A stretch of DNA of 64,000 nucleotides from Agromyces bracchium (GTDB lineage Bacteria > Actinomycetota > Actinomycetes > Actinomycetales > Microbacteriaceae), in assembly GCF_009709675.1 (NCBI RefSeq), contig NZ_WMLB01000018.1, forward strand, positions 1-64,000, given 5' to 3'. Positions 1 through 8,231 of the stretch are shown one piece after another (position 1 is the first letter of the stretch; every line of letters begins with the position of its first letter). The notes beneath the pieces were generated by a model. It was not told where the DNA came from and ran no database searches. It saw nothing but the letters and a program-made list of their open reading frames with translations. The position numbers and the translations under genes are program-made.

Positions 1-63
1 GACGAGCCGACGAGCCGACGAGCCGACGAGCCGACGAGCCGACGAGCCGACGAGCCGACGAGC
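1..63. repeat. Tandem 8-bp repeat at left edge
   Basis: Seven perfect copies of GACGAGCC followed by one partial copy. The array runs off the left end of the window, so its full length is unknown. It lies just past the stop codon of the MocR-type gene. The unit is not a multiple of three, so copy-number change would shift frame in any gene crossing it. No reading of it as a promoter or terminator is compelling. Confidence 0.9.
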
Positions 64-73
64 GCAGCTCCCC

Positions 74-1522
74 TCAGTACCCGCCCGCCGCGAGGTGCTG
101 CGCCGCGACCGCGAGCGCATCCGCCAGCGACGCCGCCCCCTCGCGCACCGCGCCCACCGTGACCCGCACGTACTCGCGCTCGCGGGCAGATCCCCGCGCC
201 GCCGACGACCCGCGCACCGACGACGCTCCCGCCACCGGCGACCCGTTCGCCGCCGCCAGGAACGGCGTCCCGCCGGCCACCCGGATCCCCGCCGCCGCGA
301 GCTGCACGAGCGTCGACCGCTCGGACTCGACGGGCATCCAGAGGTTGATGCCGTCGGCGTGCATCACCGGCACGCCCCGAGCACGCAGCGCGTCGCCGAG
401 CGCGCGCTGGCGCGTGTAGTACGCGCGGCGCGCTTCGGCGACGGCGTCGATGGCCGCGCCATCCGTCAGCAGGTCGAGCAGGATCGACTGCAGCATGCGC
501 GACGTCCAGCCGGGGCCGAGCATGCGTCGCGCCATGATGCGCCCGATGAGGTCGCGCGGGCCGCCGACGGCGGCGATGCGCAGGTCGGGGCCGTGCGACT
601 TCGAGAAGCTGCGCACGTGCACGACGCGGTCGGGCAGGTGGGTGCCGAGCGTGACGTCGCCCTCGGTCGAGATGAGTCCGGAGTGGTCGTCCTCGACGAC
701 GACGAGGTCGAGCCCGTGCTCGTCGACGGCCGAGCGGATGGCTCCCGCCAGCGCCGCCGCGCGTGACGGCGTCATCGACGCCCCGGTCGGGTTCTGGGCG
801 CGAGGCTGCAGCAGGATGGCCGCCGGCCGGCGCCGCAGCGCGGTGGCGAGCCCTTCGGGCGACATCCCCTGTTCGTCGATCGCGACGGGCACGGCCTCGG
901 CGCCGAGCAGGTCGAGGAGGTCGAGGAACGGCGGGAAGCCGGGATGCTCCACGATGACTCGGTCGCCGAAGCGGACGACCTGGTCGAGCGTGCGCGAGAT
1001 CGCGTCGAGCGCGCCGTCGACGACGACGATCGACTCCGCCTCGCTCGGCCACGAGTCCCGGAGCACCGTGGCGAGTGCCGGAATGACGGGCTCGGCCTGG
1101 TAGCTGCCGACGTCGGCACGGGCGGACACGCGCGAGAGCGCGGGGCCGAGCGGGGGCAGCAGGAGCGGATCGGGCGTCCCTCGCGAGAGGTCGAGCCGGA
1201 CCGGATCGTCGGGCGCCGCCATCCCGCGCATGCGCACGGCGGGGCCGGCCGCGGCATCCCGTCGCACGAAGCTGCCGGCACGGCCGCGCGACTCGATGAG
1301 CCCGGCGCGTGCGAGCGCCTGCCACGCCTGGCTGATCGTGGCGGGGCTCACGCCCAGTGACGCGGCGAGTTCGCGCACGGTGGGCAGGCGGTCGCCCGCC
1401 TCGAGCTCGCCGCTGTTCACGAGGCGCGCGAGGTCGGCCGCGATGCCTCGCGGAGTCGTGTCGGCGAAGGGCGCCAACGCCGTCAGCTCGGAGACATCCA
1501 CTCGAATACCTGATCGCACCAT
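74..1522 (-). CDS. MocR-type GntR/aminotransferase regulator
   Basis: About 482 aa. An N-terminal winged helix of GntR type (about residues 25-90, with RLPTVRELAASLGVSPATIS) is joined to a fold-type-I aminotransferase domain. The PLP-binding features are present: NPTG near 244, VVEDDHSG near 281 and the Schiff-base lysine in SFSKSHGPDLR near 308. MocR/GabR proteins use PLP-amine adducts as signals. The gene is divergent from the pyrimidine/beta-alanine operon, so control of that operon by beta-alanine or a related amine is a reasonable inference. A Ser/Ala/Arg-rich insert lies near the C terminus (about residues 430-455). The start is uncertain: ATG at 1522 is only 2 nt from AGGAGG, and the GTG at 1519 has better spacing. 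Confidence 0.85.
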   Translation of the reverse strand: MVRSGIRVDVSELTALAPFADTTPRGIAADLARLVNSGELEAGDRLPTVRELAASLGVSPATISQAWQALARAGLIESRGRAGSFVRRDAAAGPAVRMRGMAAPDDPVRLDLSRGTPDPLLLPPLGPALSRVSARADVGSYQAEPVIPALATVLRDSWPSEAESIVVVDGALDAISRTLDQVVRFGDRVIVEHPGFPPFLDLLDLLGAEAVPVAIDEQGMSPEGLATALRRRPAAILLQPRAQNPTGASMTPSRAAALAGAIRSAVDEHGLDLVVVEDDHSGLISTEGDVTLGTHLPDRVVHVRSFSKSHGPDLRIAAVGGPRDLIGRIMARRMLGPGWTSRMLQSILLDLLTDGAAIDAVAEARRAYYTRQRALGDALRARGVPVMHADGINLWMPVESERSTLVQLAAAGIRVAGGTPFLAAANGSPVAGASSVRGSSAARGSAREREYVRVTVGAVREGAASLADALAVAAQHLAAGGY

Positions 1523-1540
1523 TGCCTCCTCACGAAGCAA

Positions 1541-1778
1541 GGGACAGGATGTTTAACCACCACGTCACAGAGTGAAACACAAGGGAAATGTTCACGCCGA
1601 AGAATAACAGAACGGGTCGCTACCCCGATCTGGCACCTGCCGCCGGTCCCCAGCCGGCGTCGATTCTCGGCACCACTGCTCGGCGTCACCGCACGCACGG
1701 CAGGCACTAGCGCACGAAGCACCATGCGCCCGGGTCTGGCTGCTGGCGGCAACGACGCCGACCGACACAGGAGGCACC
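1541..1778. promoter_or_regulatory. Divergent intergenic region, MocR gene and pyrimidine operon
   Basis: This 238-bp gap separates two divergent starts. Its first 75 bp are clearly AT-richer than the surroundings and include GTTTAACC, GTGAAACA and TGTTCAC words. The imperfect inverted repeat GTGAAACA/TGTTCAC (about 1572-1594) is a candidate operator. I could not assign a -35/-10 pair with confidence. A Shine-Dalgarno (ACAGGAGG) precedes the ATG at 1779. Confidence 0.4.
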
Positions 1779-2627
1779 ATGACGATCGTTCGAGCGGCCA
1801 TCACCCAGACCACGTGGACGGGTGACAAGGAGTCGATGCTCGACAAGCACGAGCAGTTCGCGCGCCAGGCCAAGCAGCAGGGCGCCCAGGTGATCTGCTT
1901 CCAGGAGCTCTTCTACGGGCCCTACTTCGGCATCACGGAGGACGTGAAGTACTACGACTTCGCCGAGCCGGCCGACGGCCCGATCGTCCAGCGTTTCGCC
2001 GCGCTCGCCAAGGAGCTCGAGATGGTGATGGTCCTGCCCATCTACGAGGAGGAGCAGCCCGGCGTCTACTACAACACCGCGGTCGTCGTCGACGCCGACG
2101 GCACGATCCTCGGCTCGTACCGCAAGCACCACATCCCGAACCTCGACAAGTTCTGGGAGAAGTTCTACTTCCGCCCCGGCAACCTCGGCTACCCCGTCTT
2201 CCAGACCGCGGTCGGCCCGATCGGCGTGTACATCTGCTACGACCGGCACTTCCCCGAAGGATGGCGCGAGCTGGGCCTCAACGGCGCGCAGATCGTGTTC
2301 AACCCCAACGCGACCAAGCCCGGCCTCTCCAACCGGCTCTGGGAGATCGAGCAGCCCGCGGCGGCCGCCGCGAACGGCTACTTCATCGGTGCCGCGAACC
2401 GCGTCGGCCTCGAGGACAACGAGTACGGCGACCTCGCCGTGAACTTCTACGGCAAGAGCCAGTTCGTCGACCCGCAGGGCAACATCGTCGGCGACTACGG
2501 CTCGGAGACCTCCGAGGAGGTCGTGGTCCGCGACCTCGACATGGACATGATCCGGAACGTCCGGAACGCCTGGCAGTTCTACCGCGACCGCCGCCCCGAC
2601 TCGTACACGTCCATCCCGAAGCCGTAA
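1779..2627 (+). CDS. Nitrilase-family beta-ureidopropionase
   Basis: 282 aa, the normal length for single-domain carbon-nitrogen hydrolases. The catalytic triad is visible: Glu43 (ICFQELFYGPYF), Lys116 (YRKHHIP) and Cys153 (VYICYDRHFPEGWR). The NLDKFWEKFYFRPG stretch is typical of N-carbamoyl-beta-alanine and N-carbamoyl-amino-acid amidohydrolases. The expected reaction is hydrolysis of N-carbamoyl-beta-alanine to beta-alanine, CO2 and ammonia in the cytoplasm. It is the first gene of the operon and lies just ahead of dihydropyrimidinase, which makes its substrate. An N-carbamoylputrescine-type or D-carbamoylase activity cannot be excluded from sequence. A Shine-Dalgarno lies directly upstream. 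Confidence 0.88.
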   Translation: MTIVRAAITQTTWTGDKESMLDKHEQFARQAKQQGAQVICFQELFYGPYFGITEDVKYYDFAEPADGPIVQRFAALAKELEMVMVLPIYEEEQPGVYYNTAVVVDADGTILGSYRKHHIPNLDKFWEKFYFRPGNLGYPVFQTAVGPIGVYICYDRHFPEGWRELGLNGAQIVFNPNATKPGLSNRLWEIEQPAAAAANGYFIGAANRVGLEDNEYGDLAVNFYGKSQFVDPQGNIVGDYGSETSEEVVVRDLDMDMIRNVRNAWQFYRDRRPDSYTSIPKP

Positions 2628-2634
2628 GTCATCT

Positions 2635-2714
2635 GGTGGTCGAGTAGCGCGAAGCGCGTATCGAGACCACGCCGGCGTGATCTCGATACGGGCCTTCGGT
2701 CCTACTCGATCACC
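2635..2714. repeat. Palindromic element, copy 1
   Basis: Two hairpin-forming arms face each other: GGTGGTCGAGTAGCGC..GCGCGTATCGAGACCAC and GTGATCTCGATACGGG..CCTACTCGATCACC. The outer ends (GGTGGTCGAGTA / TACTCGATCACC) are complementary. The copy fills the gap between the nitrilase and dihydropyrimidinase genes and ends 7 nt before the purine-rich ribosome-binding region. Confidence 0.9.
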
Positions 2715-2735
2715 GAAGGAAGGAGAGCTCCACAC

Positions 2736-4172
2736 ATGGCCACCACCCTCATCTCCGGCGGCACCGTCGTCAGCGCCACCGGCCGCGCCGCGGCCGACGT
2801 GCTCGTCGACGGCGAGAAGATCGTCGCCGTCCTGCAGCCCGGCAGCGAACTGCTGGGCACGGATGTCGCGGCATCCGTCGACCGCGTCGTCGACGCCACC
2901 GGCAAGTACGTCATCCCCGGCGGCATCGACGCCCACACCCACATGCAGCTGCCGTTCGGCGGCACCGAGGCGTCCGATACGTTCGAGTCGGGCACCATCG
3001 CCGCCGCCCACGGCGGCACGACCTCGATCATCGACTTCGCCGTGCAGACCTACGGCCAGCGCATCGAAGACGGGTTGGCCGCCTGGCACGAGAAGGCCGG
3101 CGGCAACTGCGCGATCGACTACGGCTTCCACCAGATCGTGGGTGACGTCAACGAGGCCTCGATCGAGGCCATGAAGAAGCTGCCCGACGAGGGGGTCTCG
3201 AGCTTCAAGCTGTTCATGGCCTACCCGGGCGTCTTCTACTCGGATGACGCGCAGATCCTGAAGGCCATGCAGGTCTCGCGCGACACCGGCATGCTCACGA
3301 TGATGCACGCCGAGAACGGCCCGGCGATCGACGTGCTCGCCCAGCAACTCGTCGACCAGGGGAAGACCGACCCGTACTACCACGGCATCGCCCGCGCCTG
3401 GGAGATGGAGGAGGAGGCGACGCACCGCGCGATCATGCTCGCCAAGCTCACGGGCGCACCGCTCTACGTCGTGCACGTGTCGGCCAAGCAGGCCGTCGAG
3501 CAGCTCGCCTGGGCGCGCGACAAGGGCCAGAACGTCTACGGCGAGACCTGCCCGCAGTACCTCTACCTCTCGCTCGAGGACCAGCTCGGCGCGAGGAGCG
3601 ACGAGTGGGGCGCGTTCGAGGGCGCCAAGTGGGTCTGCTCGACGCCGCTCCGCAGCCGCGCCGAGGGCCACCAGGACTCGATGTGGCAGGCGCTGCGCAC
3701 GAACGACCTGCAGATGGTCTCGACCGACCACTGCCCGTTCTGCATGAAGGACCAGAAGGAGCTCGGCCTCGGCGACTTCCGCAAGATCCCGAACGGCATC
3801 GGCTCGATCGAGCACCGCATGGACCTCATGTACCAGGGCGTCGTGACCGGCGAGATCACGCTCGAGCGGTGGGTCGAGCTCACCTCGACGACGCCCGCGC
3901 GCATGTTCGGCCTCTACGGCACCAAGGGCGTCATCCAGCCCGGCGCCGACGCCGACATCGTCGTCTACGACCCGAACGGCCACACGTCGATCGGCCTCGA
4001 CAAGACGCACCACATGAACATGGACTACTCGGCGTGGGAGGGCTACGAGATCGACGGCAAGGTCGACACGGTGATGAGCCGCGGCAAGGTCGTCGTCGAG
4101 GACGACGCCTACGTCGGCGCCAAGGGCGACGGTCGCTACCTCAAGCGCGGCCTGAGCCAGTACCTGATCTGA
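2736..4172 (+). CDS. hydA: Dihydropyrimidinase (D-hydantoinase)
   Basis: 478 aa, the usual size. It is a cyclic amidohydrolase of the amidohydrolase superfamily that opens dihydrouracil or dihydrothymine to N-carbamoyl-beta-amino acids. The binuclear metal site is visible: GGIDAHTHM (His67, His69), the carboxylated lysine Lys158 in SSFKLFMAYPG, HAEN (His191), VVHVSAKQA (about His247), and STDHCPF (catalytic/metal Asp). The AHTHMQLPFGGT and CPQYLYL motifs separate it from dihydroorotase and allantoinase. The gene sits between beta-ureidopropionase and the LLM oxidoreductase and has a strong Shine-Dalgarno (GAAGGAAGGAG). Confidence 0.93.
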   Translation: MATTLISGGTVVSATGRAAADVLVDGEKIVAVLQPGSELLGTDVAASVDRVVDATGKYVIPGGIDAHTHMQLPFGGTEASDTFESGTIAAAHGGTTSIIDFAVQTYGQRIEDGLAAWHEKAGGNCAIDYGFHQIVGDVNEASIEAMKKLPDEGVSSFKLFMAYPGVFYSDDAQILKAMQVSRDTGMLTMMHAENGPAIDVLAQQLVDQGKTDPYYHGIARAWEMEEEATHRAIMLAKLTGAPLYVVHVSAKQAVEQLAWARDKGQNVYGETCPQYLYLSLEDQLGARSDEWGAFEGAKWVCSTPLRSRAEGHQDSMWQALRTNDLQMVSTDHCPFCMKDQKELGLGDFRKIPNGIGSIEHRMDLMYQGVVTGEITLERWVELTSTTPARMFGLYGTKGVIQPGADADIVVYDPNGHTSIGLDKTHHMNMDYSAWEGYEIDGKVDTVMSRGKVVVEDDAYVGAKGDGRYLKRGLSQYLI

Positions 4173-4188
4173 CCAAACGTCCGGCACC

Positions 4189-4269
4189 GGTGATCGAGTA
4201 GGGAGCGAAGCGACCGTATCGAGATCACGTCACGAGGTCTCGATACGCGCTTCGCGCTACTCGACCACC
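4189..4269. repeat. Palindromic element, copy 2
   Basis: Same family as copy 1: GGTGATCGAGTAGGG..CCGTATCGAGATCAC, then GAGGTCTCGATACGCGCTTCGCGCTACTCGACCACC. It lies between the dihydropyrimidinase and LLM genes and ends one base before the GGAGGAAAGG Shine-Dalgarno of the next gene. Folding could therefore influence translation. Confidence 0.9.
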
Positions 4270-4287
4270 GGGAGGAAAGGGAACACC

Positions 4288-5304
4288 ATGGAATTCGGAG
4301 CGGTCCTCCAGACCAACCCCCCGGCATCGCGGACCATCCAGCTCGCGAAGCTCGCCGAGGTGCACGGCTTCAGCCACGTGTGGACGTTCGACTCGCACAT
4401 CCTGTGGCAGGAGCCCTACGTCATCTACAGCCAGATCCTCGCGCAGACCCAGCGCATCAAGGTCGGCCCGTTCGTGACGAACCCGGCCACGCGCGACTGG
4501 ACGGTCACGGCGTCCGTCTTCGCGACGCTCAACGAGATGTTCGGCAACCGCACGGTGTGCGGCATCGGCCGCGGCGACTCGGCGGTGCGCGTCACGAACG
4601 GCAAGCCGACGACGATGACCGAGCTGCGCGAGTCGATCCACGTGATCCGCGAGCTCGGCAACTCGCGCTCGGTCGAGTACCACGGCTCGGAGATCCAGTT
4701 CCCCTGGAGCCGGGGCTCCGAGCTCGAGGTGTGGGTCGCGGCCTACGGCCCGATGGCGCTCCGCGTCGCGGGCGAGGTGGGCGACGGGTTCATCCTCCAG
4801 CTCGCCGACCTCGACATCGCCGAGTGGATGATCACGACGGTGCGGAACGCCGCGGAGAAGGTCGGGCGCGACCCGGCATCCGTGAAGTTCTGCGTCGCCG
4901 CACCGATGTACATCGGCGACGACTGGGCGCACATGCGCGACCAGTGCCGCTGGTTCGGCGGGATGGTCGGCAACCACGTCGCCGACATCGTCGCGAAGTA
5001 CGGCGCGCACGGCACGGTGCCGGACGCGCTGACGGACTACATCCGCGGACGCCAGGACTACGACTACAACGAGCACGGACGCGCGGGGAACACCCACACC
5101 GAGTTCGTGCCCGACGAGATCGTCGAGCGGTTCTGCGTGCTCGGCACGGCCGACCAGCACATCCAGAAGCTGAAGGCGCTCGCCGAGCTCGGCGTCGACC
5201 AGTTCGCCGGCTACCTCCAGCACGACAACAAGGAGGAGACGCTGCGGGTCTACGGCGAGACCGTGATCCCGGCGCTCTCCGAGCACATCACGGCGAAGCG
5301 ATGA
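4288..5304 (+). CDS. LLM-class flavin/F420-dependent oxidoreductase
   Basis: 338 aa, a bacterial luciferase-like (LLM) TIM-barrel protein. It resembles the TIGR03842 group of putative F420-dependent oxidoreductases (MEFGAVLQTNPPASRTIQLAKLAE, GRGDSAVRVTNGKPTTMTELRE, VAAYGPMALRVAGEVGDGFI). The glycine-rich GIGRGDS and AYGP segments fit flavin or deazaflavin phosphate binding. Its exact substrate is unknown. Its place between dihydropyrimidinase and a pyrimidine-type importer makes a reductive or oxidative pyrimidine step plausible, and the operon has no classical dihydropyrimidine dehydrogenase. It is much shorter than and distinct from RutA. The last codon overlaps the next start (ATGA). Confidence 0.8.
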   Translation: MEFGAVLQTNPPASRTIQLAKLAEVHGFSHVWTFDSHILWQEPYVIYSQILAQTQRIKVGPFVTNPATRDWTVTASVFATLNEMFGNRTVCGIGRGDSAVRVTNGKPTTMTELRESIHVIRELGNSRSVEYHGSEIQFPWSRGSELEVWVAAYGPMALRVAGEVGDGFILQLADLDIAEWMITTVRNAAEKVGRDPASVKFCVAAPMYIGDDWAHMRDQCRWFGGMVGNHVADIVAKYGAHGTVPDALTDYIRGRQDYDYNEHGRAGNTHTEFVPDEIVERFCVLGTADQHIQKLKALAELGVDQFAGYLQHDNKEETLRVYGETVIPALSEHITAKR

Positions 5305-6305
5305 CGGCTCCCGCTGATCGAGTGGCGCCCGCCGCAGGCGGACGCGGTTCGAGATCCCCACGTGGAGGTCTCGGTACGCGCGACGCTCCGCGCCGGGCAC
5401 CTCGACCGACGGGGAACCGCTGGCGCGCCGTGGTCTGGGGCGTCGTCGGCGTCCTCGCGCTCGCCGCGCTGTGGGAGCTGTACAAGCTCGTCGGCCCCGC
5501 CGACGGCTGGCTGGTCGGCGCGCAGGAGGGCGTCACCGGCAGCGGCATCCGCCTGCTCCCGCGCACGAGCGACCAGGCGATGCCGCACACCTGGGACATG
5601 GTCGCGCGGGTCATCGAACCCGTGACCCGCGCGCAGGGCGCGCTCCCGCTCGGCGTCGTGGTGCTCCTCGCCGCGCTGACGAGCCTGGGGGTCGCGGCGC
5701 TCGGATGGCTCGTGGGCGTCGTCGTCGGCTTCGCGCTCGCGCTCCTCATGCTCGGCTTCCGGATCGCCGAGCGGGCCGTGCTCCCGTTCGTGATCCTCAG
5801 CCAGACCGTGCCGCTCATCGCGCTCGCACCGCTCATCCGCAACTGGGGCTCGCGCCTCGAGTTCGGCGCGTTCTCGTGGGAGAGCTGGATGTCGGTCGTG
5901 ATCATCGCGAGCTACCTCGCGTTCTTCCCGGTCGCCGTCGGCGCCCTGCGGGGCCTGCAGTCGCCGGATGCCGCGCACCTCGACCTCATGCGCAGCTATG
6001 CGGCCGGGTGGTGGACCACGCTCTTCCGCCTGCGGCTGCCCGCGAGCGTGCCGTTCCTCATCCCCGCACTGCGGCTCGCCGCCGCGAACGCCGTCGTCGG
6101 CACCGTGGTCGCCGAGATCTCGGTCGGCTTCACGGGCGGCATCGGCCGCCTCATCCTCGAGACCGCGGTCGCCGCCTCGAGCGACCCCGCCAAGCCCTGG
6201 GCGCCGATCCTCGGTGCGGTGCTGCTCGGCCTCGTCGCCGCCGGTTTCGTCGCCCTCCTCGCCGCCTTCCTCAGCCCGTTCCGCCGACAGGAGACCGTCG
6301 CATGA
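5301..6305 (+). CDS. ABC transporter permease (NMT1/THI5-type system)
   Basis: 334 aa. It is a SsuC/ThiX-like inner-membrane permease with about six hydrophobic segments. The EAA-type loop (about GALRGLQSPDAAHLDLMRSY) would contact the ATPase. It pairs with the second permease at 7231, the ATPase at 6302 and the binding protein at 8232. The start is the ATG overlapping the LLM stop. The first 35 residues (PADRVAPAAGGRGSRSP and onward) are encoded by a degenerate copy of the palindromic element, so this N terminus is not family-typical. A GTG near 5431, just before the first membrane helix, is an alternative start. Confidence 0.85.
   Translation: MTAPADRVAPAAGGRGSRSPRGGLGTRDAPRRAPRPTGNRWRAVVWGVVGVLALAALWELYKLVGPADGWLVGAQEGVTGSGIRLLPRTSDQAMPHTWDMVARVIEPVTRAQGALPLGVVVLLAALTSLGVAALGWLVGVVVGFALALLMLGFRIAERAVLPFVILSQTVPLIALAPLIRNWGSRLEFGAFSWESWMSVVIIASYLAFFPVAVGALRGLQSPDAAHLDLMRSYAAGWWTTLFRLRLPASVPFLIPALRLAAANAVVGTVVAEISVGFTGGIGRLILETAVAASSDPAKPWAPILGAVLLGLVAAGFVALLAAFLSPFRRQETVA
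5314..5407. repeat. Palindromic element, degenerate copy 3, inside a gene
   Basis: CTGATCGAGTGGCGCCCGCC..GCGGTTCGAGATCCCC followed by GGAGGTCTCGGTACGCG..GGGCACCTCGACC. It matches the operon's other elements in order and arm words but is more diverged. It falls within the first codons of the permease and is read through in frame. Confidence 0.75.
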
Positions 6306-7234
6306 GCAGCCCGACCCCGAGCATGCCCGCCCCCGAGCCGACGCCGGCAGCCGAGTCGACGTCCGTCGCGACCGCCGCGACCGCGACCGCCGGAACGGCC
6401 ACCGCGACCGCCGATGCCACCGAGGCCGTCGTCGCGCGCGGCGTCGAGCGCGTCTTCGCGGGTGCGAAAGGTGCAGAGGTCACCGCGCTCACGGGCATCG
6501 AGCTCGCGGTGCACGACGGCGAGTTCGTCTCGCTCATCGGCCCGTCGGGCTGCGGCAAGTCGACGCTGCTCCGTCTCATCGCCGACCTCGACGAGCCGAC
6601 CGCCGGCGAGATCCGGGTCTTCGGCAAGACCGCGAAGCAGGCTCGCATCGACCAGTCGTACGGCATCGCCTTCCAGCAGGCCGGACTCCTGCCCTGGCGG
6701 TCGGTCGCCGCGAACATCGAGCTCCCGCTGCAACTGCACGGGGCGGATGCCGCGACCCGCCGTTCGCGCGTCGCCGAGCTGCTCGAGCTCGTGGGCCTCG
6801 CCGACTTCGCGAAGCACTACCCCGACCAGCTCTCGGGCGGCATGCAGCAGCGCGTCGCGATCGCCCGGTCGCTCGCCGAGCAGCCGAGGCTCCTGCTGAT
6901 GGACGAGCCGTTCGGCGCGCTCGACGAGATGACGCGCGAGCGCATGCAGACCGAACTCCTCCGCATCCGCGCCGAGACCGGCGCCGCGGTCGTGTTCGTG
7001 ACGCACTCGATCCCCGAGGCCGTCTACCTCTCCGACCGCGTCGTCGTGATGTCGCCCCGGCCCGGCCGGATCACCGACGAGATCGACGTGCGCCTCGGCG
7101 ACGCCGCCGACCGCGGCGAGGACCTCCGCGAGGACGCCGCGTTCTTCGCGGGCGTGACCGCCGTGCGCGAGGCCCTCCACGGGCCCGAGACCGCGCCGGC
7201 CGCCGGCGCGGCGAGGGGGGTGGACGTGCGATGA
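6302..7234 (+). CDS. ABC transporter ATP-binding protein
   Basis: 310 aa, NitT/TauT/SsuB-type ATPase. Walker A GPSGCGKST lies at residues 80-88. The Q-loop is AFQQAGLLPW, the signature LSGGMQQRVAIARSL, Walker B LLLMDEPFGALDE, and the switch histidine is in VFVTHSIPEA. A 45-residue Ala/Thr/Pro-rich N-terminal extension precedes the normal domain start (VVARGVERVF) and is probably disordered. An internal start is possible but none is obvious. Both ends overlap neighbours by 4 bp, consistent with translational coupling to the two permeases. Confidence 0.92.
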   Translation: MSSPTPSMPAPEPTPAAESTSVATAATATAGTATATADATEAVVARGVERVFAGAKGAEVTALTGIELAVHDGEFVSLIGPSGCGKSTLLRLIADLDEPTAGEIRVFGKTAKQARIDQSYGIAFQQAGLLPWRSVAANIELPLQLHGADAATRRSRVAELLELVGLADFAKHYPDQLSGGMQQRVAIARSLAEQPRLLLMDEPFGALDEMTRERMQTELLRIRAETGAAVVFVTHSIPEAVYLSDRVVVMSPRPGRITDEIDVRLGDAADRGEDLREDAAFFAGVTAVREALHGPETAPAAGAARGVDVR

Positions 7235-8106
7235 CGAGTGCCGCACCCGAGCGCGTCGAGACCACGCCGCCGCCCGCGGCGGACCCGACGATCGCGATGC
7301 CCGGGCTCGCGGCATCCGCTGCCCCGCGCCGCCGCGCGGCCGGCGACGGCCCGCTCGCCCGCTTCGCGAAGCTCGTGCTGCCGCCCGTCGCGCTGTTCAT
7401 CGTGCTCGTGCTGCTCGCCGAGCTCGTCGTGGTCGCCGCCGGCATCCCGCCGTTCGTGCTCGCGAGTCCCTCCGCGATCCTCGACCAGCTCGTGCAGTAC
7501 GCCCCGCAGGTGCTCGCCGCAACGCTCGCGACCGGGCTGAACGCGCTCATCGGCCTCGTGATCGGCGCGGTCATCGGCGTGCTGCTCGCGATCGCGGCAT
7601 CCGTCGGCAGGCCCGTCGACGGCATGCTCGCGCCGGTCGTCGCCGCGGTGGCGGTGGTGCCGATCGTCGCCCTCGCGCCGGTGTTCTACACGATGTTCGG
7701 CTCGACCTCCGAGGTCGCGCGCATCCTCATCGCCTCGATCGCCGCGTTCGTGCCGGTCTTCCTCAACACCCTCCGCGGCCTCCGCCAGGTGCGGCCGGTG
7801 CACCGCGACCTCATGAAGTCGTACGCGGCGACGCCGTCGCAGCTCACGCGGCTCGTCACGATCCCATCGGCGCTGCCCCACTTCTTCACGGGCCTCCGCA
7901 TCGCCTCGTCGCTCGCCGTGATCTCCGCGCTCGTCGCCGAGTACTTCGGCGGCCCGCGCCAGGGGCTCGGCTCGGCGATCACGACCGCCGCCGCGTCGAG
8001 CGCGTACGCCCGCGCGTGGGCGTTCGTCATCGGCGCCATCCTGCTCGGCCTCGTCTTCTTCGTCCTCACCAGCCTGATCGAGAGGATCGCCTCGCGCCAC
8101 CGATGA
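7231..8106 (+). CDS. ABC transporter permease, second subunit
   Basis: 291 aa, a paralogue of the permease at 5301 with the same family fold. It has a Pro/Ala-rich cytoplasmic head, about six membrane helices (first FAKLVLPPVALFIVLVLLAE) and an EAA-type loop (TLRGLRQVRPVHRDLMKSYA). Heteromeric permease pairs are usual for thiamine-precursor and pyrimidine-type importers with NMT1/THI5 binding proteins. It overlaps the ATPase gene by 4 bp (ATGA). Confidence 0.9.
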   Translation: MTSAAPERVETTPPPAADPTIAMPGLAASAAPRRRAAGDGPLARFAKLVLPPVALFIVLVLLAELVVVAAGIPPFVLASPSAILDQLVQYAPQVLAATLATGLNALIGLVIGAVIGVLLAIAASVGRPVDGMLAPVVAAVAVVPIVALAPVFYTMFGSTSEVARILIASIAAFVPVFLNTLRGLRQVRPVHRDLMKSYAATPSQLTRLVTIPSALPHFFTGLRIASSLAVISALVAEYFGGPRQGLGSAITTAAASSAYARAWAFVIGAILLGLVFFVLTSLIERIASRHR

Positions 8107-8231
8107 CCTCGGACCCGGCCCGAACCCGGGACCCCGCCAACGCCTCGCCGGCCGACGCCGTCCGGCCCCAGCCACCGGCACCGCCGGTCGGATCCCGCAC
8201 CACGAGCACCACCACCAAGAGAGGAATGCAC

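Noticed and set aside
1-63. CRISPR array
   Set aside because: The repeat unit is 8 bp with no spacers and no cas genes are present.
1564-1578. GlnR-like nitrogen-control site (GTCAC..GAAAC)
   Set aside because: The spacing is 5 nt rather than the usual 6 and the rest of the site does not fit, so I kept only a general operator note.
1707-4187. 826-codon open frame on the minus strand
   Set aside because: It lies fully opposite the nitrilase and dihydropyrimidinase genes and has the Arg/Asp/Val/Leu-biased composition of a GC-rich shadow frame. No domain is recognisable.
4288-5304. RutA pyrimidine monooxygenase
   Set aside because: Both are LLM-fold, but the sequence features match the TIGR03842-like group and no other rut genes are present.
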